A stretch of 64,000 nucleotides of DNA from Diacronema lutheri (lineage: Eukaryota; Haptophyta; Pavlovophyceae; Pavlovales; Pavlovaceae). The stretch is taken from NCBI GenBank assembly GCA_019448385.1, contig JAGTXO010000020.1, positions 496,001 to 560,000 on the forward strand, written 5' to 3'. The position numbers and the translations under genes are program-made. Positions 23,089-32,249 of this stretch are shown here, one piece after another (position 1 is the stretch's first letter; every line of letters starts with the position of its first letter). The notes under the pieces are model-generated. The model searched no databases and was not told the origin of the DNA. It saw nothing but the letters and a program-made list of their open reading frames with translations.

Positions 23089-26000
23089 TCACAGGGCGAG
23101 CATCAACCACTCGTCGTCCTCGTCCTCCGCGTTGGCCTCCGCCGCAACCGCCATACGCGCGAGCTCGTCGCGCACCGCCGGGAAGAGCGCGCGCACGACG
23201 TCGTTGAACGCCGCGAAGCTCGCCGTCTCGACCGCACGGCTGATGCGCCGCTGCGCGAGCGGCGCGTCGGCACGGCAGAACATGGCATGGAATGCGTCGA
23301 CGGCCGCAAGCAGCGCGCTCGCCTCGCGCTCGCCGCTTGCGACGGGCAGCACGTGAATCGCGCCCTGCCCGCCGCCCGTCAGCCACCAGATGAAGATCTC
23401 CATCGTCGGCCACAGACGCTCGAAGAGCGGCGCGGACGCCAGCACGACGAGACGTGACGAGCGCGAGAGGCGCACAGGCAGATGCTCGAGCGAGCGCGCC
23501 GACGCGTCGCTCGTTGCCACGCTGCCGCCCCCGCTTCCCCTGTTGTCGCCAGTCACGCCGGACGGGCGGCCGCCGTCGGCTCCGGACGCGTGGCTTGCCT
23601 CACTGCCGGGCGCGACGCGTGCGCTGTCCATCCTGGCGGCAACGGCGCCAGTCGCGGTGCGGGCGTCGGCGGTGGCTACGCGCGCAGCTGGCAGCGCCGA
23701 CAAGCTCGGCCAGCGGCGCGTCAGCCTGCTGCCGGCCACGTCGCCTGCCCCGCGCTGAGCCGACGGCTCGTCCGAGCGGCGGAGCGGGCGGAGATGCGCC
23801 GAGTCGATCGCGTCGGCGTGCGCGCCTGCAGCAACGCCATTGGCAGCGCCAGTACCCGCAGCACACCCCGCACTCGGCTCGCCCGCGCCGTCCATGGGCG
23901 CAACGGCCGCGCTGCGCGGCCGCCATGCTGCGATGACTTGAAGGCTCGCGCGCCCGGGCCGCGTGCGCGGGTTGCGCGCCGGCATCTTGTCCTGGAGCGG
24001 CGCGTCGCACAACGTGTCGACGAAGCCGACGGGCGGTCGGCTGACACTCCGCTCGAACTGCCGGCAGAAGCGGCGCAGCGCGTCCACGCGCGCACGCGCG
24101 TCGTCGCGCGTGTGGTGCACCACGTAGATGTCGTAAAAGTCGACGGGCACGGTGTGCGCGCGCGCGAGCTTGATGAGCAGATCGGAGGCGGCCCGGCGGG
24201 GCGCGCGCGGCGTACGCGCGCCGGCGCTTGCGCTGAATGAGCGCGAGGGGCTGCGCTCCGAGACGCGAAGCTCAGACAGCCCGGTAACGCCCGCCTCGTC
24301 GCCGCCGCTCCCGCGCTTGGGTTCATCTGCGGCGCGCGCATGCGCGTGGCGTGAGATGCGGTCTAGATCGACGTCGCCGCGCGCGGGCGACGCGTCGTGC
24401 CGCGCCTCGATCGCCTCCCACGCCGTGCGGAGCGCGTCGAGCCCACGCGCGTCGAGCACGATGCCGCGCATCGCGCCGCGTGCCTCGCCGTGAAGCGTCG
24501 CGGCATCGCGTTCGCCCTCGGCCGAGCCATAGCCGAGCAGTGGCGCGAGCGACGCGATGATGCCACCGATCCTGCTGCCCGGCCGCGCGATCAGCGCCTG
24601 CACGCGCCGCTGCAGCCACGGCGACGCGGCGAGCACCGCGCCGAGCGCAAACGCGGGCACGGGCAAGAACGCGAGCAAAGCAAGCGCGAAGAGCGCGCCA
24701 CCATGGCCGAGGCCGTCGCCGTCGCCATCGCCGTCACCAGTGGCGGCGGCGGTGGCTGCGGGCGCGATGCGCCGCGCAAACCCGCCGTCGAGCGCGTGCC
24801 GCAAGAAGAGGAGAAAATGCGTAACCGTCGATCCCGCAAATAGCACGCATAGCCCGTGACGAAACATGGCGAGCGCGCGCAGCTGGTCGGCGCGCGCGCG
24901 CACCGCCGCACCCACGTTGAGCACGGCCGCGCACACGTGCACGACCAGCTGGAAGCAAGATGCGGTCGACGAAAGGACCAGCCAGAGCGCCGGCGTCCGC
25001 CCGACGCGCACGCTCGCCGCGACCGCTGGCAGGTACCGCATCAGCCGCGTGATGGGCGGCACGGCCGTACCGCAGATGATGACGAGGCCAAACGCGCCGT
25101 TCGCGCGCAGCCACGTGACGCTCCGCGCGTCGCGCGCGATCACGTGCAGCTCGAGTGCGAGGACGATCAAGTTGGTCGTCGCGCCAAACGTGAGAGCGAT
25201 CACGAGATCGCGCGTTCGGTCGAACACGATGCTCGCGCGCAGCGCCGCCCACTCTTCGTCACCCGCGTCACCCGCGCCGCTCTTCGACATGAACGTGAGG
25301 AGGAGGAACGCCACCATCGTGCATGCGCACATAACAATGGCTGCGGCGCCGACGCGCTTCATCACGACGACCTGCCGCGCACGTGCCTCCGCGAGCGATG
25401 TCCCGAGCAGCTTGGCTGCGAGCGCGTGCGGCGCCGCGCCGTCGGCCGAGCGCAGCCGTTCGGTCTGCAGCTGCCACAGCAGCGCCTCGTTGCGGCTATG
25501 CGCGCCGCCACCGCCGCCGCTGCCGCCACCACCCGACGCGGACGAGGCTGAGGAGGGGCGCACGCCAAGCGGCACGCACCGCGCCTGCCGCGCGCAGCAC
25601 GCGCTGGCGTCGCCCTTGCTCCCGCGCGCCGCACCACTCCCGCGCGGCAGCGAAGCGGCAGACAAGCGCATTGGCGGCAGCTCGGCCGTCACGCCGCGCG
25701 CCGCCGAGCGGCGCGGCGCGCCGAACTGTGGCGTCCGCCATTCCAGCGTCGCCGCGCGCAGCTGCGAGTGCGTCGCGGCGCGCGCGCTACTGCGCGCGCG
25801 GGGGCCCAGCCAGCAGCCGACGAGAGCCGCGCGCGCCGGCCGCGCGACTGCCGCGAGGCCCCGCGCGGTGAACAGCGGCGAACACCATGCGTTCGCGCAG
25901 CATCGGTCGAAGCCGTTCGCAACGTCGGCGTCGAGGAGCGCGACCGAGTGGTACGTCTCGCGCAGCAGGTTATGCACCGAGCGCACGTCCATCGCGTGCT

Positions 26001-27331
26001 CGGTGCCGAGGAGCAGACGGTGTGACGTGCCATTCACGACGACCTCGGCGTTGCGCGAGAACCACTTTGACGTGGCGGGCAGCACGGTCATGGCCGCGAG
26101 CACTGTGGTTGGAAATGGGGTCGAATGGGCAGCGCGGATTGGAGCGGCGCGCGCGCGGCTGAGACGGGTGGCAAACAGACGGGCCGCTGCTACAAGCGCA
26201 AGCCCGCATGCTGCATGCGCGCTCGTGTGCGCATCTTGCCGCTGGCCCCAATCGCGCCGAGCGTGCCCACTGTATCCCCTTTCTCCCCTCTGCGGCCGTG
26301 GCCTCACCGTCGTAGGGCTTGACAAAGCCGTTGAGGTGTGTGAGGATGTCGGCCGTCTCATCGAGCTCGGCCAGCTCGCGCCTCGCAAATTCGGCGCCGT
26401 CGATGCCGCAGAACGTCGCAAAGTACCACGCCTTGTCGCACCGCGCGGGCAGCTGGCCGGCGCACAGCTTCTGCCACAGGCCGGCGAGACCAAGGAACTG
26501 CGCGTTGGCCAGGTAGCGCAGCACCTCCGACTCCGTGCGCACGGCGAAGGAGCGCGCGAGCTGCATCGGCAGCAGCTGCGCGCGCCGCGCGGCCAAGGCA
26601 GCAACGCGGTTGCCGTCAGGGCGCGCGCGCGAGCATGAGCGCGGGACCGGCGGTTGGGTAGCGCGCTTGCGCAGGCGCGCGGAGCGCGCGTTGCGCAATG
26701 CCCGGCGCCAACGTACCGGCACAGCGTTGCGGCTGACGACACTCATCCTGATGCCGTGTTCAAAGCAGAAGGCGTACACCGCCTCCGCAGCCTCCGGGTC
26801 GAAGGCGTTGTTCTGCGACGTGTCAGGCACGAAGCCAAACGGCGAGGCGGCATCGGGCACGAGCCCGCCCTGGATCGCGACGGCGCTCACCTTTCGCAGC
26901 ACGAGCTCGGGCTGAGTGGCCACCATGTCCGCAAAGTCACGCAGCCCTGAGATGAGCAGCATCGTCACGCCCTTTGGCGGCGCACGCGCGAGCGTGCGCG
27001 CGAGGAGCGCCTTGCCGTCGAGCAGACGGGCTGGGTCGACCGCGTCAAAGCCGCGCACCGAACATTCGTGCGGCTGCTCGGGCAGAGTGACGCCCAAAGA
27101 GCCGATACCCACGGGCACCGACGCTTGGCCGATGCGATCGAGCAGCAGCCGCGCGAGCTGCGCGCGCCGCGCCGGCCGGCCGCCGCCGTTCGCGATGACG
27201 GCGGCCAGGTGGATGTGCGCGTGCCGGTGAGCCATCGCGAGCACGAGCAACGCCTTGACGTCGTCTGGGTCGGGCCCCGGGTCCGTGATGACGATCACCT
27301 GTCGCGGCGTGGCCTTTGCGAGCCGCGACAT
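23089..27331 (-). CDS. Nucleoside hydrolase-membrane-TIR-like fusion protein, copy 3
   Basis: Exons 27331-26717, 26575-26308 and 26102-23089 give ~1298 aa, apparently the same protein as copy 2. It is the only copy with a different 5' flank. Upstream of 27415 the sequence changes to a locally AT-rich stretch (AAGCTTAAAAGCTTCAC, 27460-27550) next to the HAD-like gene. Copy 3 may therefore carry the ancestral promoter, while copies 1 and 2 use DNA now embedded in the repeat unit. Expression of the three copies could differ for that reason. The domain account is given under copy 1. Confidence 0.72.
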
Positions 27332-27552
27332 GCCTACCGCGAGCCGCTCGAGCCTTCAACGCGAGCTTGGGACCGCTGCGAGCCCCGACGCGCGGGCCTA
27401 CGCTCACCTCGTGCGGCACCTGCTCGCGTGCTCGGCGAGAATGCGTTGCGGCGCTTCGAAAGCTTAAAAGCTTCACTTTCGCCGTGGCGATTATGCGCTG
27501 AAGAGTCGAGAATGTTTCTATTTTCACTCTGAAGAAAATACGCGAAAAGGCG

Positions 27553-29142
27553 CTATTTTTCGACACTGCCACTTGCTTGGGACGGCCGCGACGAAATGTG
27601 ATGCACGCCCGTGGACGCCGGCGGCTTGGGCGCGGACGGCTTGACGCCACCGTCGCCGTCGCCGCCGCCACCATTGCCGTCCGGCAGCTTTTGGTCGCGC
27701 TCCATCCAGATGTTGAGCGCCGAGCCCGACGAGAAGATTTCCGGAAGTTTCCCCAGCACGACCTCGAGCTGCTTCACGAGCTCGTGCGGCGTCGGCCTCT
27801 CCCACAGCTTGACGGTCTTCACGAGCGCGTGCGCGAAGCAGCTGGGAGGGGAGGGAGAGAACCAATTCGTGTGACGGCCAATTGGTAACGCCATTAACGG
27901 CCAATTGGTAACGCCATTAACGGCCAATTGGTAACGCCATGGGCAAGGGCGAATGATGGGGCGAGTGAGCGTGAGGCGTGGCGGGTGAACAGGCGGCGGC
28001 CTGCGCAGCGGGGCAGGCGCAGAGGCCGTCCAGGCGCCGCGCAGGCGCGCGCGCGCGCTTGACACCGGCGACCCGCTCCGCCGCGGCGGCTGCGCTGCGC
28101 GCTGCGCGCGGCGCGCGCCTGCCAATGACGTGTACGGCGTCCATCTCGATCACCGAGTCGCCTATTGAAACGAGATTCGTTACCGCCTCGAAGCAGAGCG
28201 TGCGCTGCACTTGCAGGAACGCGTGCACCTGGCTCGTGTCGGATGCGGCGTGGGCGCGCGGGCGCGGGCGCGGGCGGGTGGGCGTGGCGTCACAGGGGCG
28301 CGGCGTCACAGGGGCGCGGCGTCACAGGGGCGCGGCGTCACAGGGGCGCGGCGTCACAGGGGCGCGGCGTCACAGGGGCGCGGCGTCACAGGGGCGCGGC
28401 GTCACAGGGGCGCGGCGTCACAGGGGCGCGGCGTCACAGGGGCGCGGCGTCACAGGGGCGCGGCGTCACAGGGGCGCGGCGTCACAGGGGCGCGGCGTCA
28501 CAGGGGTGCGGCGCTGCGCTCAAGGACGGGCGGGTGGGCTAGGCGGGCCGCCGTTGGGAAGGTGTGTGTGTGTGTTGGGGGGGGGGGGGGGGGGGGGGGC
28601 TGCCGGCGCCCAGCGACCAGGACGACGCGGGCGAGCAGCGGCACAGCGTCACATCGTCACAGTGTCAGCGTCACCGCGTCACCGCGTCACCGCGTCGCTA
28701 TGCGCTGCTCGAGAGGCGGATCACTCGGGAGCGAGACGCACCGCCTCGCGCCCGCTGCGGCGCGCATGAGCGCGCTTTTCCCGCGCCTTCCCCCGTCCCC
28801 GCGCTTTTCCCGCGCCTTCCCCCGTCCCCGCGCTTTTCCCGCGCCTTCCCCCGTCCCCGCGCTTTTCCCGCGCTCGCGGCGCGCGACGAATCGGCAGTAA
28901 CGCACCTTCCAAGCATGGCAGTCGCCGGGAAAGGCACGCTCGTACGCGCCGCGCGCCGAGATGACTTCGATCCCGCGGCTCGCAATCAGCTCCTTGACGA
29001 GCGGCATGCACAGACCCGCCGAATGCTGCACCCAGCCGTCAGTAGCGTTTGTGATAATGACGACCTGGAACAGCCGGGTGGGTGCGGCGCGGGCGGCATG
29101 GGCGACGCGAGCGGCGCGGCGCGGCGCGGGCGGCAGGGCGGC

Positions 29143-29175
<33 letters not shown>

Positions 29176-29869
29176 CGGAGTGGGGCCGCGCGGCGTGGGC
29201 GCGCCGTGCGCTCAATGCGAGAGCAAAGGTTGCTATCCCCACAAAAACAATCACTCGCGCGCGCGAGCCTCCGCCGGCGCGCAGCTCCCTGCTCTCCCCT
29301 TTGCCCGGCAGCGCGTGGCGAGCCATGCTGCAGCGGCGAGCGCCCGCGCGCGGACGCGCGCCCCGAGCGCGCCGACGCGGCGCGCGGCGCGGGCGTACCT
29401 TGCCCGACGTCTCGGCGAGGGCGAGCAGCGCGGCGGAGACACGGTCGAGCGGCTTGAGCTGCTCCTTGGTGGAGGATGGGATGCCACCAAAATGCTGCAT
29501 TACCAACTCCACGTGCGTCGTCGCCATCAGCGTGTCGTCCCAGTCGAAGATGGTGACGGTCTGCGCCGACTTCGGGCGCGAAAGGTGCGGAATGAACGCA
29601 CGCGACGCCGTCAGCTTCTGGATGTAGGCGAGGCGGAAGTCGTCAGTGGCGCGCCGGCGGAGGGCGGGCGGCGATGTCTTGCTCGCCGCGCCCGCCGCAA
29701 CCTCCGCGCCGCCCTCATCCGCCTCGTGCGCCCGAGCGCCGCCGAGGGCGGACGTATCGGTCGCGCGCGGTTGCGCGCCGCCGGCGTCCGGCTCGGCGCG
29801 CCCGAGCTCGTCGCGCTTTGTGATGCCCACCTTCATCAAGTAGCGGCTGCGAAAGTCTTGCTCCCCCAT
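27553..29869 (-). CDS. HAD-like hydrolase family protein
   Basis: Exons 29869-29399, 29064-28906, 28228-28119 and 27841-27553 join in phase to 342 aa. HAD motif I is TVTIFDWDDTLMATTHVE. Motif II is VVIITNATDGWVQHS. They are followed by IEVISARGAYERAFPGDCHAWK and the motif IV-like NLVSIGDSVIEMDAVHVIG. This order matches protist HAD-like proteins with FDWDDTL, ITNAxxGWV, SARxxYE and FGDSxxE. The C-terminus (KTVKLWERPTPHELVKQLEVVL) also fits that group. The nucleophile Asp and the acid Asp two residues on are both present, so phosphatase activity is possible; the substrate is unknown. Intron 3 uses a GC donor at 28118; introns 1 and 2 are GT-AG. Introns 2 and 3 are full of minisatellites. Confidence 0.78.
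27876..27942. repeat. 23-bp tandem repeat, ~2.9 copies (HAD gene intron 3)
   Basis: The unit GGCCAATTGGTAACGCCATT plus AAC is repeated without change. It includes the palindrome GGCCAATTGG-like core and is much richer in AT than the surroundings. Confidence 0.9.
28287..28514. repeat. 16-bp minisatellite, ~14 copies (HAD gene intron 2)
   Basis: Unit GTCACAGGGGCGCGGC is perfectly reiterated until the last copy, which has a T (GGGGTGCGGC). Perfect homogeneity implies recent expansion. Confidence 0.95.
28577..28599. repeat. G23 homopolymer (HAD gene intron 2)
   Basis: Twenty-three G in a row on the plus strand, preceded by a (GT)n tract. On the coding strand this is a C-tract upstream of the acceptor. 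Confidence 0.9.
28772..28872. repeat. 29-bp tandem repeat, ~3.4 copies (HAD gene intron 2)
   Basis: The unit starts GCGCTTTTCCCGCGCCTTCC and recurs at 28772, 28801, 28830 and 28859. It lies just inside the donor side of the intron and is G-rich on the coding strand. Confidence 0.9.
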
Positions 29870-30456
29870 GCCGCCGCGCGCCACGCCGCGCTGCCGGGCG
29901 GGCCGGGGCGCACAGACGGGCGAGAGCGCCCGCGCCCTCTCCCAGGCCGTGCCCCTTCGCCGTGCCTCCTCGCCAGCGCGCCCACATTCAAGAATGGCGG
30001 CGCGAGGCGGGCTGACCCCGACGGCCGTCGGCCGACTCCGACAGTCCGAATGAATGTGAGTCATGGGCTTCAATGGGGCAGTCTGAGTCACAGCGGCGCG
30101 ACGCCTCGGGCGCGGAGGCGTCGCGAGCGCGGAGGCCGGATGCGGGCGCTCCGGCGGTGGCGGCGGCGACGGAGCGCCACAGCATGCGCCACAGGCTGAC
30201 AGGCAGCGGCGTTCGGGCGCGGTCACGTCGATGCCGGGCGGACGCTCAAACCTCCGACGTGGTCTCGCGCGCACCATCGGCGCAGCCACGCGAGCGCCGC
30301 CCGGCGCCGCGGCGGCGCGGCCGGCGCGCACCTCGACAACGCCGTACGGCGGCGCGCGCGGCACGAAGGGCAGGCCGGTCCGGGCGGTGGGACGCGCGCG
30401 GGGCAACGCCAGCGCGTACGCCCAGCGCCGCCGGTCGAAAAGCTCGCGCGCGGCTG
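29870..30456. other. Intergenic, no gene seen
   Basis: The 587 bases between the HAD-like and GAF genes are open in several frames, but the translations are Arg/Ala-rich with no motif. The segment includes GGCCGTCGGCCGACTCCGAC near 30020, which could fold on itself. It must hold the HAD gene promoter and the GAF gene 3' end. Confidence 0.5.
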
Positions 30457-31053
30457 TCAATCCTCGTCGCCGGCCGGCAGCGTGTGCGGAACCCCCAGCC
30501 TGTTGAGCGGGATTGGGGACGCAGTCGGTAGGTCGGGCAACGCGGCGACGGCGCGCGCGAGCCTGCGCATGACGGCGCCAAGCGCGCTCATGATCTCGAC
30601 GGAAGGCTCGTCGTGCGACCCCGAGAAGAAGACCGCCACCGCGCACAACTCCGCCGTCCCCTCGGGCGCGATCGGGATGCCGAGTGCGGACAAGAAGCCG
30701 TGCGTCACCGCAATCTCGCCGCGCATGAAGTTTTGTGGCGGGACGACGCGCACGTCGTGCGTCCATTCGGGCTGCGCGGAGGCCCATACCCGGCCGGGCA
30801 GCCCGTAACCCTGCGCGAACTTGATCGTCGCGCTGCTCTCGACGAAGTGCCGGAGAGGCTCGCCCGCGCGCGCCTCGGCCGGCAGCTCCTCGAACGACGT
30901 GCACGCGAGCTCGAGGACGGCGGAGCCGTTGGGCGTGAAGCGCGGTCGCCACATCTCTCCATGCAAGAAGCCGAGCGGCGCCGTCGCTTCCGCCAGCACG
31001 CGCACGACCGCGGCGTGTGGTCTGGCGTCCGAGCTGCTGTCGGCGCCGGCCAT
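30457..31053 (-). CDS. GAF-domain protein
   Basis: Single-exon gene of 198 aa that is almost entirely one GAF module. Key signatures are LGFLHGEMWRPR, FVESSATIKFAQGYGLPGRV, WASAQPEWTHDVRVV, VTHGFLSALGIPI and AVAVFFSGSHDEPS. The GLPGRVW...W..DV...G..aalgiPI pattern is typical of GAF domains in sensor kinases, which bind small ligands or chromophores. No Cys in a phytochrome-like chromophore position is evident, and no output domain follows. It may act as a free-standing sensor or partner subunit. There is no signal peptide or membrane helix. The stop at 30457 is a clear TGA after AGDED. Confidence 0.75.
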   Translation of the reverse strand: MAGADSSSDARPHAAVVRVLAEATAPLGFLHGEMWRPRFTPNGSAVLELACTSFEELPAEARAGEPLRHFVESSATIKFAQGYGLPGRVWASAQPEWTHDVRVVPPQNFMRGEIAVTHGFLSALGIPIAPEGTAELCAVAVFFSGSHDEPSVEIMSALGAVMRRLARAVAALPDLPTASPIPLNRLGVPHTLPAGDED

Positions 31054-31307
31054 CTCCGGATGTCCGACGAAAAGCTGAGTCCCAGATCCGCGGAGATCCC
31101 TGCAAAAATCATCGAGAGAGCTGCTACTTTTGAGTGGGCATGTTCACGATCTGTGTTGATGCCGTGCATCTTGAAGCGCGAAAGCTTCCCCCCACGCCCG
31201 GATGCGCTTCGCGAGCTGCGAACGCGAAAGGCAGCCCACGCGCGCCCGCGAGCGCTCGCTTAAAACCGGCCGGCCATGCGACGACGCCTCCGCGGCCCCG
31301 ACGTGCG

Positions 31308-32159
31308 TCAGTCAAGCAGCATGCGGCTCGCGAGCGCAGCGACCGGCTGGCCGCGCAGCCGCTCGAGCGCCTCCTCCTTGGTCAGCCACGCAAAGTCGGC
31401 CCACTCGGCGTAGAGCGGCTCGGCGCGGTCGCCCGGTTGTGCGTTGCCCACCACGTGCTTCAATTTGAAGTAGACGTCAAGCAACGCCGCGCCGCCCGCG
31501 CCACCGCCACCGCCGCCGCCGCCGCCACCGCCCACGCCACCACCCCCGCCGTGGCCGCCATCCGCCGCCGCGTCCGCCGCCGCCGCTGTTGGCGCGGCCG
31601 ACGGCAAGTGTGCGATCGGCGCGCGCGAGAGGTGAAGCACCTTCAGTTGCGGGCCGAGCTGTGCGCGCGCGAGGGCGAGGACGGCGGAGCGCATCGTGAC
31701 GGAGCCGTCTGTCGCGCTCATCTCGGCGCGCGGAAACGCCCACCCGCCGTCGTCGCCGTTGCGCCGCTCGCCGCCGCCGGGCGGCGCGTAGCGCGCTAGG
31801 AGGTATAGCCGGCGCGTGAGCTGCCGCTTGAACGAGCGCTCGTCGGCGTCGTGCGGGTTGGGCGCGCCCTCGTGCTGCGCAAGGACGCGCTCGATCGCCG
31901 CAAGGTAGCTCGAGCGCGGCGCCGCGCGCGGGTCCAGCTTGTCGAAGAAGGCCTTCGGATACTCCTGCCGGTACGCGTGGTGCCACGCCTCCGCGCGCGC
32001 CTCATAACTCGAGCGCCACACGGGGTCGGGCGGGTAGACCATGAAGCCGCGCTCGACAACCAAGTTGATAAAGACGCGTGGCGCACTCGCCGCCGCCGCG
32101 CTCTCGCCCGCGAGCGTCGCCGCCCATCGCCGCGACAGGCGCGTCGCTCGCGTCGCCAT
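31308..32159 (-). CDS. MRPL46: Mitochondrial ribosomal protein mL46 (Nudix fold)
   Basis: Single exon, 283 aa. The N-terminus MATRATRLSRRWAATLAGES is basic, hydroxylated and free of acid until residue 18, as expected for a mitochondrial targeting peptide. The body follows mL46: VFINLVVERGFMVYPPDPVW, ARAEAWHHAYRQEYPKAF, GGWAFPRAEM, SAVLALARAQLG, then DVYFKLKHVVGN and YAEWADFAWLTKEEALE. The fold is Nudix-like, but the canonical catalytic GX5EX7REUXEEXGU box is absent, as in known mL46. A poly-Gly linker (31490-31560) is inserted before the DVYFKLK strand. The gene is head-to-head with the polymerase epsilon gene, with only ~90 bp between start codons, so a shared promoter is likely. Confidence 0.82.
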   Translation of the reverse strand: MATRATRLSRRWAATLAGESAAAASAPRVFINLVVERGFMVYPPDPVWRSSYEARAEAWHHAYRQEYPKAFFDKLDPRAAPRSSYLAAIERVLAQHEGAPNPHDADERSFKRQLTRRLYLLARYAPPGGGERRNGDDGGWAFPRAEMSATDGSVTMRSAVLALARAQLGPQLKVLHLSRAPIAHLPSAAPTAAAADAAADGGHGGGGGVGGGGGGGGGGGAGGAALLDVYFKLKHVVGNAQPGDRAEPLYAEWADFAWLTKEEALERLRGQPVAALASRMLLD

Positions 32160-32249
32160 CGCCGTCGTGGCAGAACGATGGCGCGTCCCCACGTGGAAAC
32201 ACGCGAGCCCTGAGTTGGGAATTCCCGCCCTTTTAGCCACCGCGTTGGC

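Larger units (their letters stand above)
12324..27415. repeat. Tandem array of three ~5.38-kb gene units
   Basis: Three head-to-tail copies each contain one fusion gene plus ~1.1 kb of spacer. Units 2 and 3 are offset by exactly 5379 bp and almost identical over their genes; I noted only a few single-base differences, such as 19301 versus 24680, and a 15-base deletion in the spacer. Unit 1 matches unit 2 perfectly or nearly so in exons 1-2 and the upstream spacer, but diverges in intron 2 and exon 3. Homology upstream of copy 3 ends near 27415, and downstream of copy 1 it ends at the stop codon. Confidence 0.95.

Noticed and set aside
28160-28900. Plus-strand frames rich in HRGAASQGRGVTGAR repeats
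   Set aside because: Direct translation of the 16-bp minisatellite within an intron of the opposite-strand gene.
31490-31560. Poly-Gly stretch as an intron in the mL46 gene
   Set aside because: The frame stays open and both sides are in the same frame, so a low-complexity linker is simpler; no good GT or GC...AG pair was evident.
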